From Bacteroidales bacterium (GTDB lineage Bacteria; Bacteroidota; Bacteroidia; Bacteroidales; Muribaculaceae), in contig CAAGDX010000023.1 in the NCBI GenBank assembly GCA_900768685.1, positions 1 to 28,697 on the forward strand: 28,697 bases of DNA, in the 5' to 3' direction. Positions 1 to 8,260 of the stretch are shown here, one piece after another. The first letter of the stretch is position 1, and every line of letters begins with the position of its first letter. A program made the position numbers and the translations under genes. The notes below the pieces were generated by a model. That model worked only from the letters and a program-made list of their open reading frames with translations, was not told where the DNA came from and did no database searches.

Positions 1-148
1 GCAATCCACAGTTCGCATAGGAGATGTAGGCCCCCTTCTCAAACAGGATGATCTCTGCATCTTCCGTCAATCGACGAATACGGGCTGCAGCAGTTGCTCC
101 TCCTGCTACACCACCAACAATCAGGTATTTCTTATTATTTGGTGTCAT
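1..148 (-). CDS. FAD-dependent pyridine nucleotide-disulfide oxidoreductase (CoA-disulfide reductase-like), N-terminal fragment
   Basis: Only the first 49 codons are in the window; the gene runs off the left edge. The reverse-strand ATG at 146-148 opens a protein whose residues 8-20 form the Rossmann FAD-binding turn (LIVGGVAGGATAA), followed by an acidic strand end (EIILFEKG) and the motif YISYANCGL. That last motif carries the redox-active cysteine of CoA-disulfide reductases and NADH oxidases, so the call is to this branch and not to generic disulfide reductases. Members use NAD(P)H to reduce CoA disulfide, persulfides or oxygen, often with a C-terminal rhodanese domain; whether one is present here cannot be seen. 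It starts 12 bases after the stop of the DoxX-like gene and is probably co-transcribed with it. Confidence 0.85.
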   Translation of the reverse strand, partial: MTPNNKKYLIVGGVAGGATAAARIRRLTEDAEIILFEKGAYISYANCGL

Positions 149-160
149 AGAAAATATGGT

Positions 161-1429
161 TTAACGTGAGTTTTTTGATTTATTTGAGAATTTTCTTATT
201 ACCGCACTACCAATCCACACTAAAAAGAGCCAAAGTGCGAGCCATAGTGTGCGACTTATCAATCGTTTATGAAGATTTTCAGTCATAAAATTCGGAAAAT
301 CGCTTCCAACCTCGGCATTTTGCCATGCCTTGTTTTCCACAAGCGATGATATGGTTCGTTTCCACACTATCACCCCGTTTTCCAGATACACTATCGCCAT
401 TTTACCTCTCACAAGGGTCTTAAGTGAAGTATCTTCCGCAGAATAGCAGGCATAATTTGCCATAGAATAGTCTTTCCACCAGTCTATTCCTTCCTCCGTT
501 GTGGCAAGAAGTCCTACAAAGTCAATGCCGTTATCCTCACATCTACGGTACAATTCATTCACAAAATAAGTGTAAGACAAGTCAACACGGTTCATCTCCG
601 GCACAACAAAAAGCATCTGCCTGCCTTCGCTTGAAATCACATTTTCCGTCACGTCTTCATCACCATCGTAAATTGCAAAATCCGCTTTGGAATCAGCATT
701 TTCTGGTTCCACTTGTTCCACAAATGTCCACTCATCGCTTTGAGGAAGATTGCTGAGTGTGAAAATCTTGTTTTCCTTGCCGTTTGTATAGACAAATTTC
801 ACATCCTGCGTTTCATCATTCTGCGAAAGGAGCGAACTTCCTTCCGGATAAGGACGGAAATCTATCATTGGCTGAACATTGTAGCAAGTAAGGCTAAGCA
901 GCACCATATATACAAGTCCGCCCATCCATACGAGCCACTGCAACTGGTGGTGTATCAAGCGATAACGGACATATTTATTGTACTTTATCAAATAAACTAC
1001 ACCGACAGTGATAAAGATATTTTTCAAGAATGTAGCACCATTGGAGAGAATCCACGCATCACCGAAACAGCCGCAGTCGTCTATTGGAGAAGCTATGAAA
1101 AGCCAACCTGTAAGCGGCAACATCACAGCCATCATCAGCCCCATTATCACAGGTACTGACCGTCGGTACGCTCCTATCGCCAAAAGAAGTCCTGACACCG
1201 CCTCCACTGCCGCTATCGTCATTCCTAAAACGAGTGTCACGGAACGAGGCCACGTCATATCCATGGCTGCCAGGTATTCCTCCATCTTGTAGATAAACCC
1301 GTATAGGTCAATACCTTTCACAAAACCCGAGAACATGAACAACCCGCCGAGGATTAGCCTCAGTGACACCACTATCAGTTTAACCCACCGCCTGTTCAGT
1401 TTTCTAAGTTTTTCCTTAATGGCACTCAT
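161..1429 (-). CDS. BT_3928-like DoxX/MauE-type membrane protein
   Basis: A 422-residue inner-membrane protein. Residues 17-40 (LRLILGGLFMFSGFVKGID) are the first helix and signature of the DoxX/MauE superfamily. Helices follow at about 64-85, 92-113, 133-150 and 164-184. A CGCFG motif at 119-123, in the loop after helix three, is typical of MauE-like proteins thought to act with periplasmic thiol chemistry. A soluble region of about 200 residues resembles a degenerate thioredoxin fold without a CxxC pair, and a final helix lies near 392-412. The overall plan matches the Bacteroides BT_3928 family, whose function is unknown. The stop of the upstream DUF1599 gene is 22 bases away, so both share a transcript. 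A role in envelope redox is inference. Confidence 0.75.
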   Translation of the reverse strand: MSAIKEKLRKLNRRWVKLIVVSLRLILGGLFMFSGFVKGIDLYGFIYKMEEYLAAMDMTWPRSVTLVLGMTIAAVEAVSGLLLAIGAYRRSVPVIMGLMMAVMLPLTGWLFIASPIDDCGCFGDAWILSNGATFLKNIFITVGVVYLIKYNKYVRYRLIHHQLQWLVWMGGLVYMVLLSLTCYNVQPMIDFRPYPEGSSLLSQNDETQDVKFVYTNGKENKIFTLSNLPQSDEWTFVEQVEPENADSKADFAIYDGDEDVTENVISSEGRQMLFVVPEMNRVDLSYTYFVNELYRRCEDNGIDFVGLLATTEEGIDWWKDYSMANYACYSAEDTSLKTLVRGKMAIVYLENGVIVWKRTISSLVENKAWQNAEVGSDFPNFMTENLHKRLISRTLWLALWLFLVWIGSAVIRKFSNKSKNSR

Positions 1430-1451
1430 AGAGCAATAGAATATAAACGCC

Positions 1452-1991
1452 TTATTCAGAGAGTTTTATAATTCCGAATACGGCATAATTCACCATATCT
1501 TTGTAGTTCGCATCTATTCCCTCGGATACATTTGTTTCGCCCTTGTGATTTTCTATCTCCTTGGTGCGTTCTATCTTCATGAGAATCAAGTCCGTATAAC
1601 TGGAAACACGCATACCTCTCCATGCTTCATCGTAGTCGTGATTCTTGGCGAGCATGAGTTTGCGTGTCTCGCCCATGTACTTGTCATATAGAGCAATAGC
1701 CTCCTCGGAAGTAATATCTTTGCAGTCGCTCCAACCTTTGCCAAGCTGGATTAGTCCCATAATACCGTAATTCACTATTGCTATAAATTCGCCGAGAATA
1801 CCATCGCCAACTTTTGTCACACCGGTTTCCTCAATCTGGCGTATTCTTTTTGCCTTGATAAAAATCTGGTCCGTAATGCTTTGCGGACGCATAATTCTCC
1901 ACGATGGACCGTAATCACCTAATTTGGCAATATATAAGTCGCGACACTTCTTTATAGCCGCATCAAATTCATGTATTGTATCTGTTGCCAT
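1452..1991 (-). CDS. DUF1599 (nucleotide modification associated domain 1) protein, two tandem copies
   Basis: A 179-residue cytoplasmic protein. The ATG at 1989-1991 is preferred over an in-frame TTG two codons upstream. The protein is an internal duplication: residues about 6-85 and 100-179 both read as an alpha-helical unit with a Y-x3-K..DYG/DYD..W motif (KLGDYGPSWRIMR and KNHDYDEAWRGMR), a helix with K-x2-R-x3-IE, and an ending VNYG/VNYA-x-FGII. This is the DUF1599 fold, found in Bacteroidota and in phages. The Pfam name links it to nucleotide modification loci, but no activity is established. It heads the minus-strand set of three genes, with a promoter motif at 2015-2022, divergent from the NAD(P)HX repair gene. 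Confidence 0.8.
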   Translation of the reverse strand: MATDTIHEFDAAIKKCRDLYIAKLGDYGPSWRIMRPQSITDQIFIKAKRIRQIEETGVTKVGDGILGEFIAIVNYGIMGLIQLGKGWSDCKDITSEEAIALYDKYMGETRKLMLAKNHDYDEAWRGMRVSSYTDLILMKIERTKEIENHKGETNVSEGIDANYKDMVNYAVFGIIKLSE

Positions 1992-2014
1992 ATTCAATTT
2001 TGTCTTTTATTCCA

Positions 2015-2022
2015 CAAAGTTA
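2015..2022 (-). promoter_or_regulatory. -7 promoter element (TAACTTTG) for the DUF1599 gene
   Basis: The reverse strand reads TAACTTTG, matching the Bacteroidota -7 consensus TAnnTTTG, 24 bases before the ATG at 1991. No good -33 element is visible. Confidence 0.6.
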
Positions 2023-2074
2023 AAAATATTTCTTGAATATATCTGCGTTTTTTTCTAATATGTGAAAAAATAAC

Positions 2075-2082
2075 TAACTTTG
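2075..2082 (+). promoter_or_regulatory. -7 promoter element (TAACTTTG) for the NAD(P)HX repair gene
   Basis: TAACTTTG lies 21 bases before the ATG at 2104. It is divergent from the motif at 2015-2022, so 60-70 bases hold both promoters. Confidence 0.6.
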
Positions 2083-2103
2083 TAGAAACTATTCGGAAAT
2101 TCA

Positions 2104-3624
2104 ATGAAAATATATAGCACGCAGCAAATGGCTGCAATTTATAGGAAAACTATTGATAGCGGCATCACACAGATAGAACTTCTTTCCCGTGTGGCAGACA
2201 GTGTGGCATGCGAGATTATCGATAGGTGGAAATACGTCAAACCGCTCATTGTTTTTGCAGGTCCCGGCAGAAAAGGTGCCGAGGCACTTGCCACCGCCCT
2301 TTTGCTTTTAGACCAAGGCTTCAAACCGGAGGTTTACATCGTAAACCGTGGTGGAGAACAACTTTGTGCAGAGGGAGTTGCACTGCGTGACGAACTTCTC
2401 TCTCACGAAAAAGAAGGCGTGAAAGTCACGGAATTTATCAAAACCATCGTGCTCCCTGCCATAAAGAAAAATCACCTTGTAATTGACGGGCTTTTCGGTC
2501 CCGAACTTGCCGGAGGTATCCAAGGAGGCTTGAAAGACCTGGTGCAGATTATAAATACATCCGGTGCCACTATCGTCTCCATTGAAAATCCGTCCGGACT
2601 GCCCGGCGACCTCTCCGAAAACATCGTAAACAATAATTGCATTAAAGCATCACTCACTCTTGCTATTCATGCCGGTTACCCAACGTTTTTCCTTGATGAG
2701 ACAAACGAGGTGATAGGAGAAGTGAAAGTCCTTGATATCGGTCTTGACGGATTTGACGATGTTGAACTCGGCAGTTTTTGCCTTATCGAGCAAGGCGATG
2801 TTTCTTCCGCTCTGAAAAAGCGTAAAGCAAACTCCTCAAAGGCAAATTACGGCACATGTGCCATAATCACAGGGCAATACGGCATGATGGGAGCATCCGT
2901 TCTATCTGCAAAAGGAGCATTGCGTTCCGGTGTGGGAAAAGCCACAATAGTCACTCCCCGCTGCGGATTTAACATCATTCAAACGTCTGTGCCCGAGGCT
3001 CTTTTCAGCAGCACTAAAGACGATTGCGTAATAAGCGAAATGCAACTGCACACACATTATGATGCTATTGGCGTTGGTCCGGGAATTGGCATAAACGACA
3101 AAACAGTTGATGCACTGGAAGAACTGCTCAATAAAAGCCATGAGCACATGGTGATTGATGCAGATGCTCTGAACTGCATAGCCAAACGCCCGAGACTGAT
3201 AAATTTCATTCCCGTAAATTCCGTTATCACTCCACACAAAGCGGAATTTGACAGAATTTTCGGCGAACACACCTCCGATAGAGAACGACTGATGAAAGCG
3301 ATTGAAGTGGCTCAAGCCAAGGATATAATAATCGTCCTCAAAGGTCACTACACCGCTATTGTAAACAGTGACGGAAAGGTATTTTTCAACTCTTCCGGTA
3401 CCCCGGCACTTGCCACCGCAGGCTCCGGTGATGTGCTCACAGGAGTAATCACCTCATTCATCGCTCAGGGGTACCAACCGGCTGCGGCAAGTATCCTTGG
3501 AGTGTTTATACATGGCACAGCAGGACAACTTGCAGAAGAAGTCCACGGCAACTACGGCGTTACCGCCTCCGATATTGCAGACAACATTGGAAAAGCAATA
3601 AAATATTGTTTATCAAGCATTTAG
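2104..3624 (+). CDS. nnr: Bifunctional NAD(P)H-hydrate epimerase / ADP-dependent NAD(P)H-hydrate dehydratase
   Basis: A 506-residue fusion that repairs hydrated NAD(P)H (NADHX, NADPHX). Residues 1-220 are the YjeF_N epimerase domain and about 235-500 the ribokinase-like dehydratase. The dehydratase half is intact: an ITGQYGMMGA phosphate loop near 255, GVGPGIG at 323-329, IDADALN at 351-357, TPHKAEFDRIFG at 376-387, and GSGDVLTG at 440-447 with the catalytic Asp at 443. The epimerase half is eroded. Where the family has GPGNNGGDG, residues 53-61 read GPGRKGAEA, and SIDIPSGL has become SIENPSGL (159-166), although DGLFG at 128-132 is kept. Length and order are normal for the fusion. The DUF4831 gene follows after 23 bases. 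Confidence 0.92.
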   Translation: MKIYSTQQMAAIYRKTIDSGITQIELLSRVADSVACEIIDRWKYVKPLIVFAGPGRKGAEALATALLLLDQGFKPEVYIVNRGGEQLCAEGVALRDELLSHEKEGVKVTEFIKTIVLPAIKKNHLVIDGLFGPELAGGIQGGLKDLVQIINTSGATIVSIENPSGLPGDLSENIVNNNCIKASLTLAIHAGYPTFFLDETNEVIGEVKVLDIGLDGFDDVELGSFCLIEQGDVSSALKKRKANSSKANYGTCAIITGQYGMMGASVLSAKGALRSGVGKATIVTPRCGFNIIQTSVPEALFSSTKDDCVISEMQLHTHYDAIGVGPGIGINDKTVDALEELLNKSHEHMVIDADALNCIAKRPRLINFIPVNSVITPHKAEFDRIFGEHTSDRERLMKAIEVAQAKDIIIVLKGHYTAIVNSDGKVFFNSSGTPALATAGSGDVLTGVITSFIAQGYQPAAASILGVFIHGTAGQLAEEVHGNYGVTASDIADNIGKAIKYCLSSI

Positions 3625-3647
3625 AATATATTTTTTCAGCAATAATT

Positions 3648-4730
3648 ATGAAAAAAATCATATCTTTAGCATTAGCCTCACTGGCAATCTTTTCCGCTCC
3701 GGCTCAAACCACGCAGAAAATCACTGCCACCAAAGCAAACGAATATGGTATTATCTATTCTTTGCCAACTACGGTTATTGATATCACTGTAGAAACCGAA
3801 ACTACTGTCAAAAAACCGGGTGAGTTCTATAAATATGCTAAAAAATACTTAAACGTTGCCAATCCTATTGACAAAGAGGACATTACAACAACCGTGAAAA
3901 GTGTCTCCGCCTATTCTCGCGGAACGGCAAATGCAGATGAAAGGTATGTCGTAACTTTCAAACCGGGCACCTCGCCTTTCGTGATTATCAACGAAGACAA
4001 CGTTCCCCTTGCCATAAACACGGAAAATACGCTACAAGCAGAGGAAATTGTGCTGCCATCAGCCGTTGCTGCAAAGCCCACGCCGCTTGAAACTCCTGCC
4101 GCACAGCAAGTTATATCAGAAGAAATGCTCCAAAGCCGTTCCTCCGCAAAAAAAGCGGAACTTGCAGCCGCTCAGATTTATTCTCTCCGCCAATATCGCT
4201 CCGAATTGCTCACGGGACAAAGCGAATCCATGCCACCTGACGGTGCCGCACTAAAACTCGTACTTGAAAACATCGGAGAGCAGGAAGCTGCACTGATGGC
4301 TATGTTTGTAGGTACGACACAAACTTACACCACAGTGAAAACTTTCACTATCACTCCTGACGAGGAAATGGAAAACAGTATTGTGGCTCGTATTTCCGCT
4401 ACGGATGGTGTTGTTCCGGCAGATGACCTTTCCGGAGAGCCGCTTTACATGACGCTGAAAGTGATTGCAGAGGGTGAAATGCCTGTAGATGAAAAAGGTA
4501 TCACCGTTCCATTCCCGAAAAACGGATTTGCTTACAGAGTGCCGGGCAAAGTGCAACTCACACTCACATTTGAAGATAACACTCTGCTGGACAAGCAGTT
4601 CTCAACCTCACAATTCGGCATAACATACGGTCTCAACCCCAATTCGTTCACAGACAAAAAAGAGCCTATCTACCTGATTTTCGACCCCACTACCGGTGCT
4701 GCCGCAGAAATTGGTGCTGCAGAGAAATAA
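3648..4730 (+). CDS. DUF4831 family secreted protein
   Basis: A 360-residue protein starting at the ATG at 3648. An upstream in-frame start at 3606 would overlap the previous gene and bury the signal peptide, so it is rejected. Residues 1-20 (MKKIISLALASLAIFSAPAQ) are a clear signal peptide. The start of the mature protein, with YGIIYSLPTTVIDI and GEFYKYAKKYLNV, is the recognisable DUF4831 pattern of Bacteroidales envelope proteins. The centre is alanine- and glutamate-rich and probably helical; the end is beta-rich. There is no lipobox. Function is unknown. It is probably co-transcribed with nnr and ends 4 bases from the convergent TPR gene, leaving no room for a normal intergenic terminator. 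Confidence 0.8.
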   Translation: MKKIISLALASLAIFSAPAQTTQKITATKANEYGIIYSLPTTVIDITVETETTVKKPGEFYKYAKKYLNVANPIDKEDITTTVKSVSAYSRGTANADERYVVTFKPGTSPFVIINEDNVPLAINTENTLQAEEIVLPSAVAAKPTPLETPAAQQVISEEMLQSRSSAKKAELAAAQIYSLRQYRSELLTGQSESMPPDGAALKLVLENIGEQEAALMAMFVGTTQTYTTVKTFTITPDEEMENSIVARISATDGVVPADDLSGEPLYMTLKVIAEGEMPVDEKGITVPFPKNGFAYRVPGKVQLTLTFEDNTLLDKQFSTSQFGITYGLNPNSFTDKKEPIYLIFDPTTGAAAEIGAAEK

Positions 4731-4734
4731 TTGA

Positions 4735-5571
4735 TTATTTTTTGAAATTCAGCATAGAATCCACAGTTTCCGGATTGACACCAAGCTTTTTAGCTTGCTG
4801 GGCATCACGGAAAGCATCTTCATTCATATACCTTTTCTTGTAAAGGATTGCACGGCAGAGATACAGTTCGCCATACTTATCATCTATAGCAAGACCGGCG
4901 GAGATATCCATAGAAGCAGTGTCTAAATCATCACAATATAGGCAACAAATGGCATGAGCGGCATAGTTTTCAGCCGTTTGCTCCGTTTTCAGAAGAGTTC
5001 CATAGTATTTCAGAGCATTTGCATAATCCTGCTGCAAAAAGTAAAAATTCGAGTAAGCAAGAGCCTCCTCGTAAGACCCTGGAGCATACTTTGTTATGTT
5101 TTCAAATTGCATCTGTGCACTAAGCAAATCCGAATTGCCAAGATAAAGCAAGCCGCGGAAAAGATATGGCATCACCACAGTGGAATCTAATTCCGTTATC
5201 TTGTCGTAATCAGCCACAGCCTCATCAATCTTGCCGATAGAGGACAATACTCTTGCCCTATTCTGCAAAATAGTAACCGATGCGGGAGCAAGGCTGTGTG
5301 CATGATTTAGTGTATATAATGCGAGCGAATCATTCCCCATATAGTAGCGAACCATACCGAGGTTAGACATCAGCAGGGCATTGTTCGGATTGTCCGGCTG
5401 GAAATTTATAGCTTCCGTGATAAGTTGTTCCGCCCGCTCATAGTCCTGTGTTTTAATAGCATACTGTGCATCATCTATCATGCGGAAATAGATATTATCG
5501 TCTGCATCATCGGCACTGATGGTCACTGCAACCGCTGCAAAAAGGAAAAATATATAATGCTTCAGTTTCAT
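4735..5571 (-). CDS. Secreted tetratricopeptide-repeat protein
   Basis: A 278-residue protein. The ATG at 5569-5571 begins a signal peptide (MKLKHYIFFLFAAVAVTISA). An in-frame GTG at 5587-5589 sits next to the -7 promoter element, so it would not be transcribed. The mature protein is a run of about five helical TPR units with canonical spacing, for example AQYAIKTQDYERAEQLI, NALLMSNLGMVRYYMGN and GKIDEAVADYDKITELD. The family mediates protein-protein contacts; the location is probably periplasmic, and no partner can be named. It is monocistronic by its neighbours: fabF upstream has its own terminator, and the gene ends against the convergent DUF4831 gene. Confidence 0.8.
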   Translation of the reverse strand: MKLKHYIFFLFAAVAVTISADDADDNIYFRMIDDAQYAIKTQDYERAEQLITEAINFQPDNPNNALLMSNLGMVRYYMGNDSLALYTLNHAHSLAPASVTILQNRARVLSSIGKIDEAVADYDKITELDSTVVMPYLFRGLLYLGNSDLLSAQMQFENITKYAPGSYEEALAYSNFYFLQQDYANALKYYGTLLKTEQTAENYAAHAICCLYCDDLDTASMDISAGLAIDDKYGELYLCRAILYKKRYMNEDAFRDAQQAKKLGVNPETVDSMLNFKK

Positions 5572-5588
5572 AATTCTGTATTTTGTCA

Positions 5589-5596
5589 CAAAGGTA
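5589..5596 (-). promoter_or_regulatory. -7 promoter element (TACCTTTG) for the TPR gene
   Basis: The reverse strand reads TACCTTTG 17 bases before the chosen ATG at 5571. Transcription would start near 5584, which decides the start codon against the upstream GTG. Confidence 0.6.
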
Positions 5597-5664
5597 AAGT
5601 ATTTTTTAGAGCCTATCGCTCTGCAAGTATATAAAAAACATTAAAATTGCAGGCATAAACAAAG

Positions 5665-5703
5665 CAGACGGCGAATTTAATGAAACATTAAACTCGCCGT
5701 CTG
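5665..5703 (-). terminator. Intrinsic-terminator-like hairpin after fabF
   Basis: Arms at 5665-5681 and 5687-5703 can pair over 17 positions with one G-T style mismatch (core CAGACGGCGA against TCGCCGTCTG) around a short loop. It lies 30 bases after the fabF stop. The tail on the reverse strand is only moderately T-rich. Confidence 0.65.
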
Positions 5704-5732
5704 TAGGATATCAGTAAAATTTTACGCAGCTA

Positions 5733-6998
5733 TTAGCCTACGTATTTCTTTACTATCACTGTTGCGTTGTGTCCACCAAAACCGAAAGAGTTAGACAAAG
5801 CAGCACGCACTGTGCGTTTTTGAGCCTTTCCGAAAGTGTAATTGAGGTTATAGTCAAGATTTTCGTCAAGGTCTTCCGGGTCATGGTTGATTGTTGGCGG
5901 AACGATGTCTTCCTGAACAGCCTTAACACTGAAGAGAGCTTCAAGTGCACCTGTAGCACCGAGAAGGTGACCGGTCATAGACTTGGTTGAGCTGATATTG
6001 AGCTTGTAAGCATCTTCGCCAAACACGGAAACGATAGCCTTTACTTCCGATACGTCACCCACAGGAGTAGATGTTCCGTGAGCGTTGATGTAATCGATAT
6101 CGGATGTTGTCATTCCTGCATCCTCAAGTGCATTCTTCATAGCGAGGATAGCACCGAGACCTTCCGGGTGAGTAGCAGTCATGTGGTAAGCATCGGCAGA
6201 AAGTCCGCCGCCTGCCACTTCCGCATAAATCTTCGCACCGCGAGCAAGAGCGTGTTCGAGTTCTTCAAGAATGAGCACTACGGAACCTTCGCCAATCACG
6301 AAACCATCGCGTGATTTGCTGAAAGGACGTGATGCTGTTTCCGGAGAATCGTTGCGAGTTGACAACGCATGCATAGCATTGAAACCACCCACACCTGCAG
6401 GATAAACTGCAGCTTCCGCACCACCGGTTACGATTGCGTCTGCTTTACCGAGGCGGATAAGATTAAACGCATCGATAATGGCATTGTTTGAAGATGCACA
6501 AGCAGATACAACACCGAAGTTAGGACCATGATAGCCGTACTGCATAGATACATGACCTGATGCAATGTCCGCAATCATCTTTGGAATGAAGAAAGGACTG
6601 TATTTAGGACCCTTTTCAGCGTTCTTGGCATAGTTTCCGGCTTCTTCTTCAAATGTGTGAAGACCACCGATACCTGCCGCGATGATTACACCGATACGGT
6701 CCTTATTGATGTTTTCGCAGTTTTCAATGTTTGAATCGTCAATAGCTTGAATGGCAGCAGCCATAGCATACTGTGCATACAAGTCCAAAGCACGACATTT
6801 TTTGCGGTCGATATAGTTTTCTGCTACGAAATCTTTTACCTCGCACGCAAATTGAGTCTTAAACTGTGAAGCATCAAAATGGGTAATAGGACCGGCACCG
6901 CTCACGCCATTTATGGCATTGTTCCATGCAGTTTCCACATCGTTACCGATTGGAGTGATTGCACCAAGTCCTGTTACTACAACTCTTTTTAATTCCAT
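5733..6998 (-). CDS. fabF: 3-oxoacyl-[acyl-carrier-protein] synthase II
   Basis: A 421-residue cytosolic condensing enzyme that extends acyl-ACP with malonyl-ACP in fatty-acid synthesis. The start MELKRVVVTGLGAITPIG is standard. The catalytic triad is visible: Cys167 in VSACASS, His307 in NAHGTSTPVGD and His344 in MTGHLLGATGA. The C-terminal glycine-rich NSFGFGGHNA closes the active site. Length is normal. It follows acpP by 48 bases, the common bacterial order, and is followed by a hairpin and an unrelated TPR gene. In Bacteroides as I recall it, rnc follows; here it does not. Confidence 0.97.
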   Translation of the reverse strand: MELKRVVVTGLGAITPIGNDVETAWNNAINGVSGAGPITHFDASQFKTQFACEVKDFVAENYIDRKKCRALDLYAQYAMAAAIQAIDDSNIENCENINKDRIGVIIAAGIGGLHTFEEEAGNYAKNAEKGPKYSPFFIPKMIADIASGHVSMQYGYHGPNFGVVSACASSNNAIIDAFNLIRLGKADAIVTGGAEAAVYPAGVGGFNAMHALSTRNDSPETASRPFSKSRDGFVIGEGSVVLILEELEHALARGAKIYAEVAGGGLSADAYHMTATHPEGLGAILAMKNALEDAGMTTSDIDYINAHGTSTPVGDVSEVKAIVSVFGEDAYKLNISSTKSMTGHLLGATGALEALFSVKAVQEDIVPPTINHDPEDLDENLDYNLNYTFGKAQKRTVRAALSNSFGFGGHNATVIVKKYVG

Positions 6999-7046
6999 TA
7001 AAAAATTTGTATTGTTTATGGAAAAAGGATATTAAAAATAGAAAAA

Positions 7047-7292
7047 TTACTTGTTAGCTACTGCATTTTCAACGAACTTGATAGCGTCGCCTACTGTAGC
7101 GATATTGTTTGCTTGTTCTTCAGGGATTTCAATGTCAAATTCCTGTTCAAGTTTCATAATCAAGTCAACAGTTTCAAGGCTGTCTGCGCCGAGGTCTGTT
7201 GTGAAAGATGCAGTTTCGGTTACTTTAGCTTCTTCTACACCGAGTAAGTCAACGATAATCTCTTTTACTTTTGAAGCAACTTCTTGTGACAT
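7047..7292 (-). CDS. acpP: Acyl carrier protein
   Basis: An 81-residue acidic four-helix protein that carries acyl chains on a phosphopantetheine arm. The attachment serine is Ser38 in the LGADSLETVDL motif. The rest of the family pattern (DLLGVEEAKV near 15-24, EEFDIEIPEEQ in helix 3) is intact. It heads a two-gene unit with fabF. The leader is about 90 bases from the -7 element at 7387-7394 to the ATG, long enough for post-transcriptional control, but no known element is recognised in it. Confidence 0.97.
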   Translation of the reverse strand: MSQEVASKVKEIIVDLLGVEEAKVTETASFTTDLGADSLETVDLIMKLEQEFDIEIPEEQANNIATVGDAIKFVENAVANK

Positions 7293-7386
7293 AATTTTTT
7301 AGTTTTTTTTATAGATTAATAATTACTTTAGTTTTATTCTCATAGCGATAACCACCGATTAGGATAGTCACCGGCATTTCAGACTG

Positions 7387-7394
7387 CAAAGTTA
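7387..7394 (-). promoter_or_regulatory. -7 promoter element (TAACTTTG) for acpP-fabF
   Basis: The reverse strand reads TAACTTTG 95 bases before the acpP ATG, with a near -33 match (TTTC at 7415-7418) at 20-base spacing. The rest of 7293-7547 is AT-rich and shows no gene. Confidence 0.6.
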
Positions 7395-7547
7395 CAAAAA
7401 CTCTTTTAGATAGGGAAATTTTATTACAAAAATTTCTTAACGAGGCTGATTTTTATGCTTTTTCAGACAAAAAACTGCCCTCTTTATACAAAAAAAGTTA
7501 AAATACAATCCGTATAATCCGCTTGCCACTGTTGCGGCTACACATAC

Positions 7548-8228
7548 TTATCCAAGCAAAGACTCTTCCTCATCAAAATGGTTTTGAGGCTCATCAAAGA
7601 AGCCCAAAGCCCGTGCTCTGCCAAGAAGGTCCGCCATTATCTCCATACGGTCCTCTGCCGGATTTATCTGCTTACCGCAAACTTCTATCGTAGGAGTGTC
7701 TATTTTGAAAAGGTTCATTGCATCATTAAGGATTGGATATACAAACTCCGTAAATGTAGAATCCGGTAGTTCCTTATTCACCTTATTATATAAGTAATAG
7801 CAATACGATGCTATGTATCTGCCCATAGTGAGACAATGCTCCTTCACTTCGTCATCCGGCTCAAACTGCTCCGTAGATAAGCAGAACACAGTATGGGCTG
7901 CAAGTGCAGTAGCACTGATTACCATCAGAGATTCATCTATGTCTATGTCCTTATACCCATCATTTTCAATCTGATACATACAAACGAGACTCGTATTGAG
8001 CAACATTTTCACTTCACTCGCATATAGCAGCGACATACAGTGAAAACCTGCCATAAGACCGAAATACTCCAATTCCATGTCCGTATTCTGACCGCGATTT
8101 TTCAACTTTGCATATTCACCATCCGCTTCTGCAAGTGCCTCACCGGAAATATTCACTGCCAGAGTCCAATCTTTCTTGTCAAATGCAGCCAATATTTCAT
8201 CTACTATTTGATTTTTTGTTTCATCCAT
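7548..8228 (-). CDS. Uncharacterised acidic cytoplasmic protein
   Basis: A 226-residue protein I do not recognise. The ATG at 8226-8228 is chosen because the in-frame TTG at 8253-8255 lies inside the -7 promoter element. There is no signal peptide or clear membrane segment. The sequence is acidic and mostly helical, with several Cys and Met-rich helices (LEYFGLMAGFHCMSLLYASE, LAAHTVFCLSTEQF, YIASYCYYLYNKV), and ends in an acidic tail (FDEEESLLG). Its helix pairs are reminiscent of a TPR-like or all-alpha scaffold, but no motif settles this. It is divergent from the ECF sigma gene, with overlapping promoters. Function unknown. Confidence 0.7.
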   Translation of the reverse strand: MDETKNQIVDEILAAFDKKDWTLAVNISGEALAEADGEYAKLKNRGQNTDMELEYFGLMAGFHCMSLLYASEVKMLLNTSLVCMYQIENDGYKDIDIDESLMVISATALAAHTVFCLSTEQFEPDDEVKEHCLTMGRYIASYCYYLYNKVNKELPDSTFTEFVYPILNDAMNLFKIDTPTIEVCGKQINPAEDRMEIMADLLGRARALGFFDEPQNHFDEEESLLG

Positions 8229-8242
8229 AGAAATATTTATCG

Positions 8243-8250
8243 TAATTTTG
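8243..8250 (+). promoter_or_regulatory. Candidate -7 element (TAATTTTG) for the ECF sigma gene
   Basis: TAATTTTG fits TAnnTTTG and lies 72 bases before the ATG at 8323. Transcription from it would begin near 8255, inside the opposing -7 element. Confidence 0.4.
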
Positions 8251-8252
8251 TC

Positions 8253-8260
8253 CAAATGTA
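8253..8260 (-). promoter_or_regulatory. -7 element (TACATTTG) for the uncharacterised gene
   Basis: The reverse strand reads TACATTTG 24 bases before the ATG at 8228, with a TTG at 8281-8283 at the right -33 distance (20 bases). Confidence 0.55.

Noticed and set aside
3606..3647. Upstream start for the DUF4831 protein
   Set aside because: It would overlap nnr and place 14 residues before an otherwise perfect signal peptide.
7293..7547. Riboswitch or small RNA in the acpP leader region
   Set aside because: No conserved element or strong structure could be recognised; only the promoter motif is supported.
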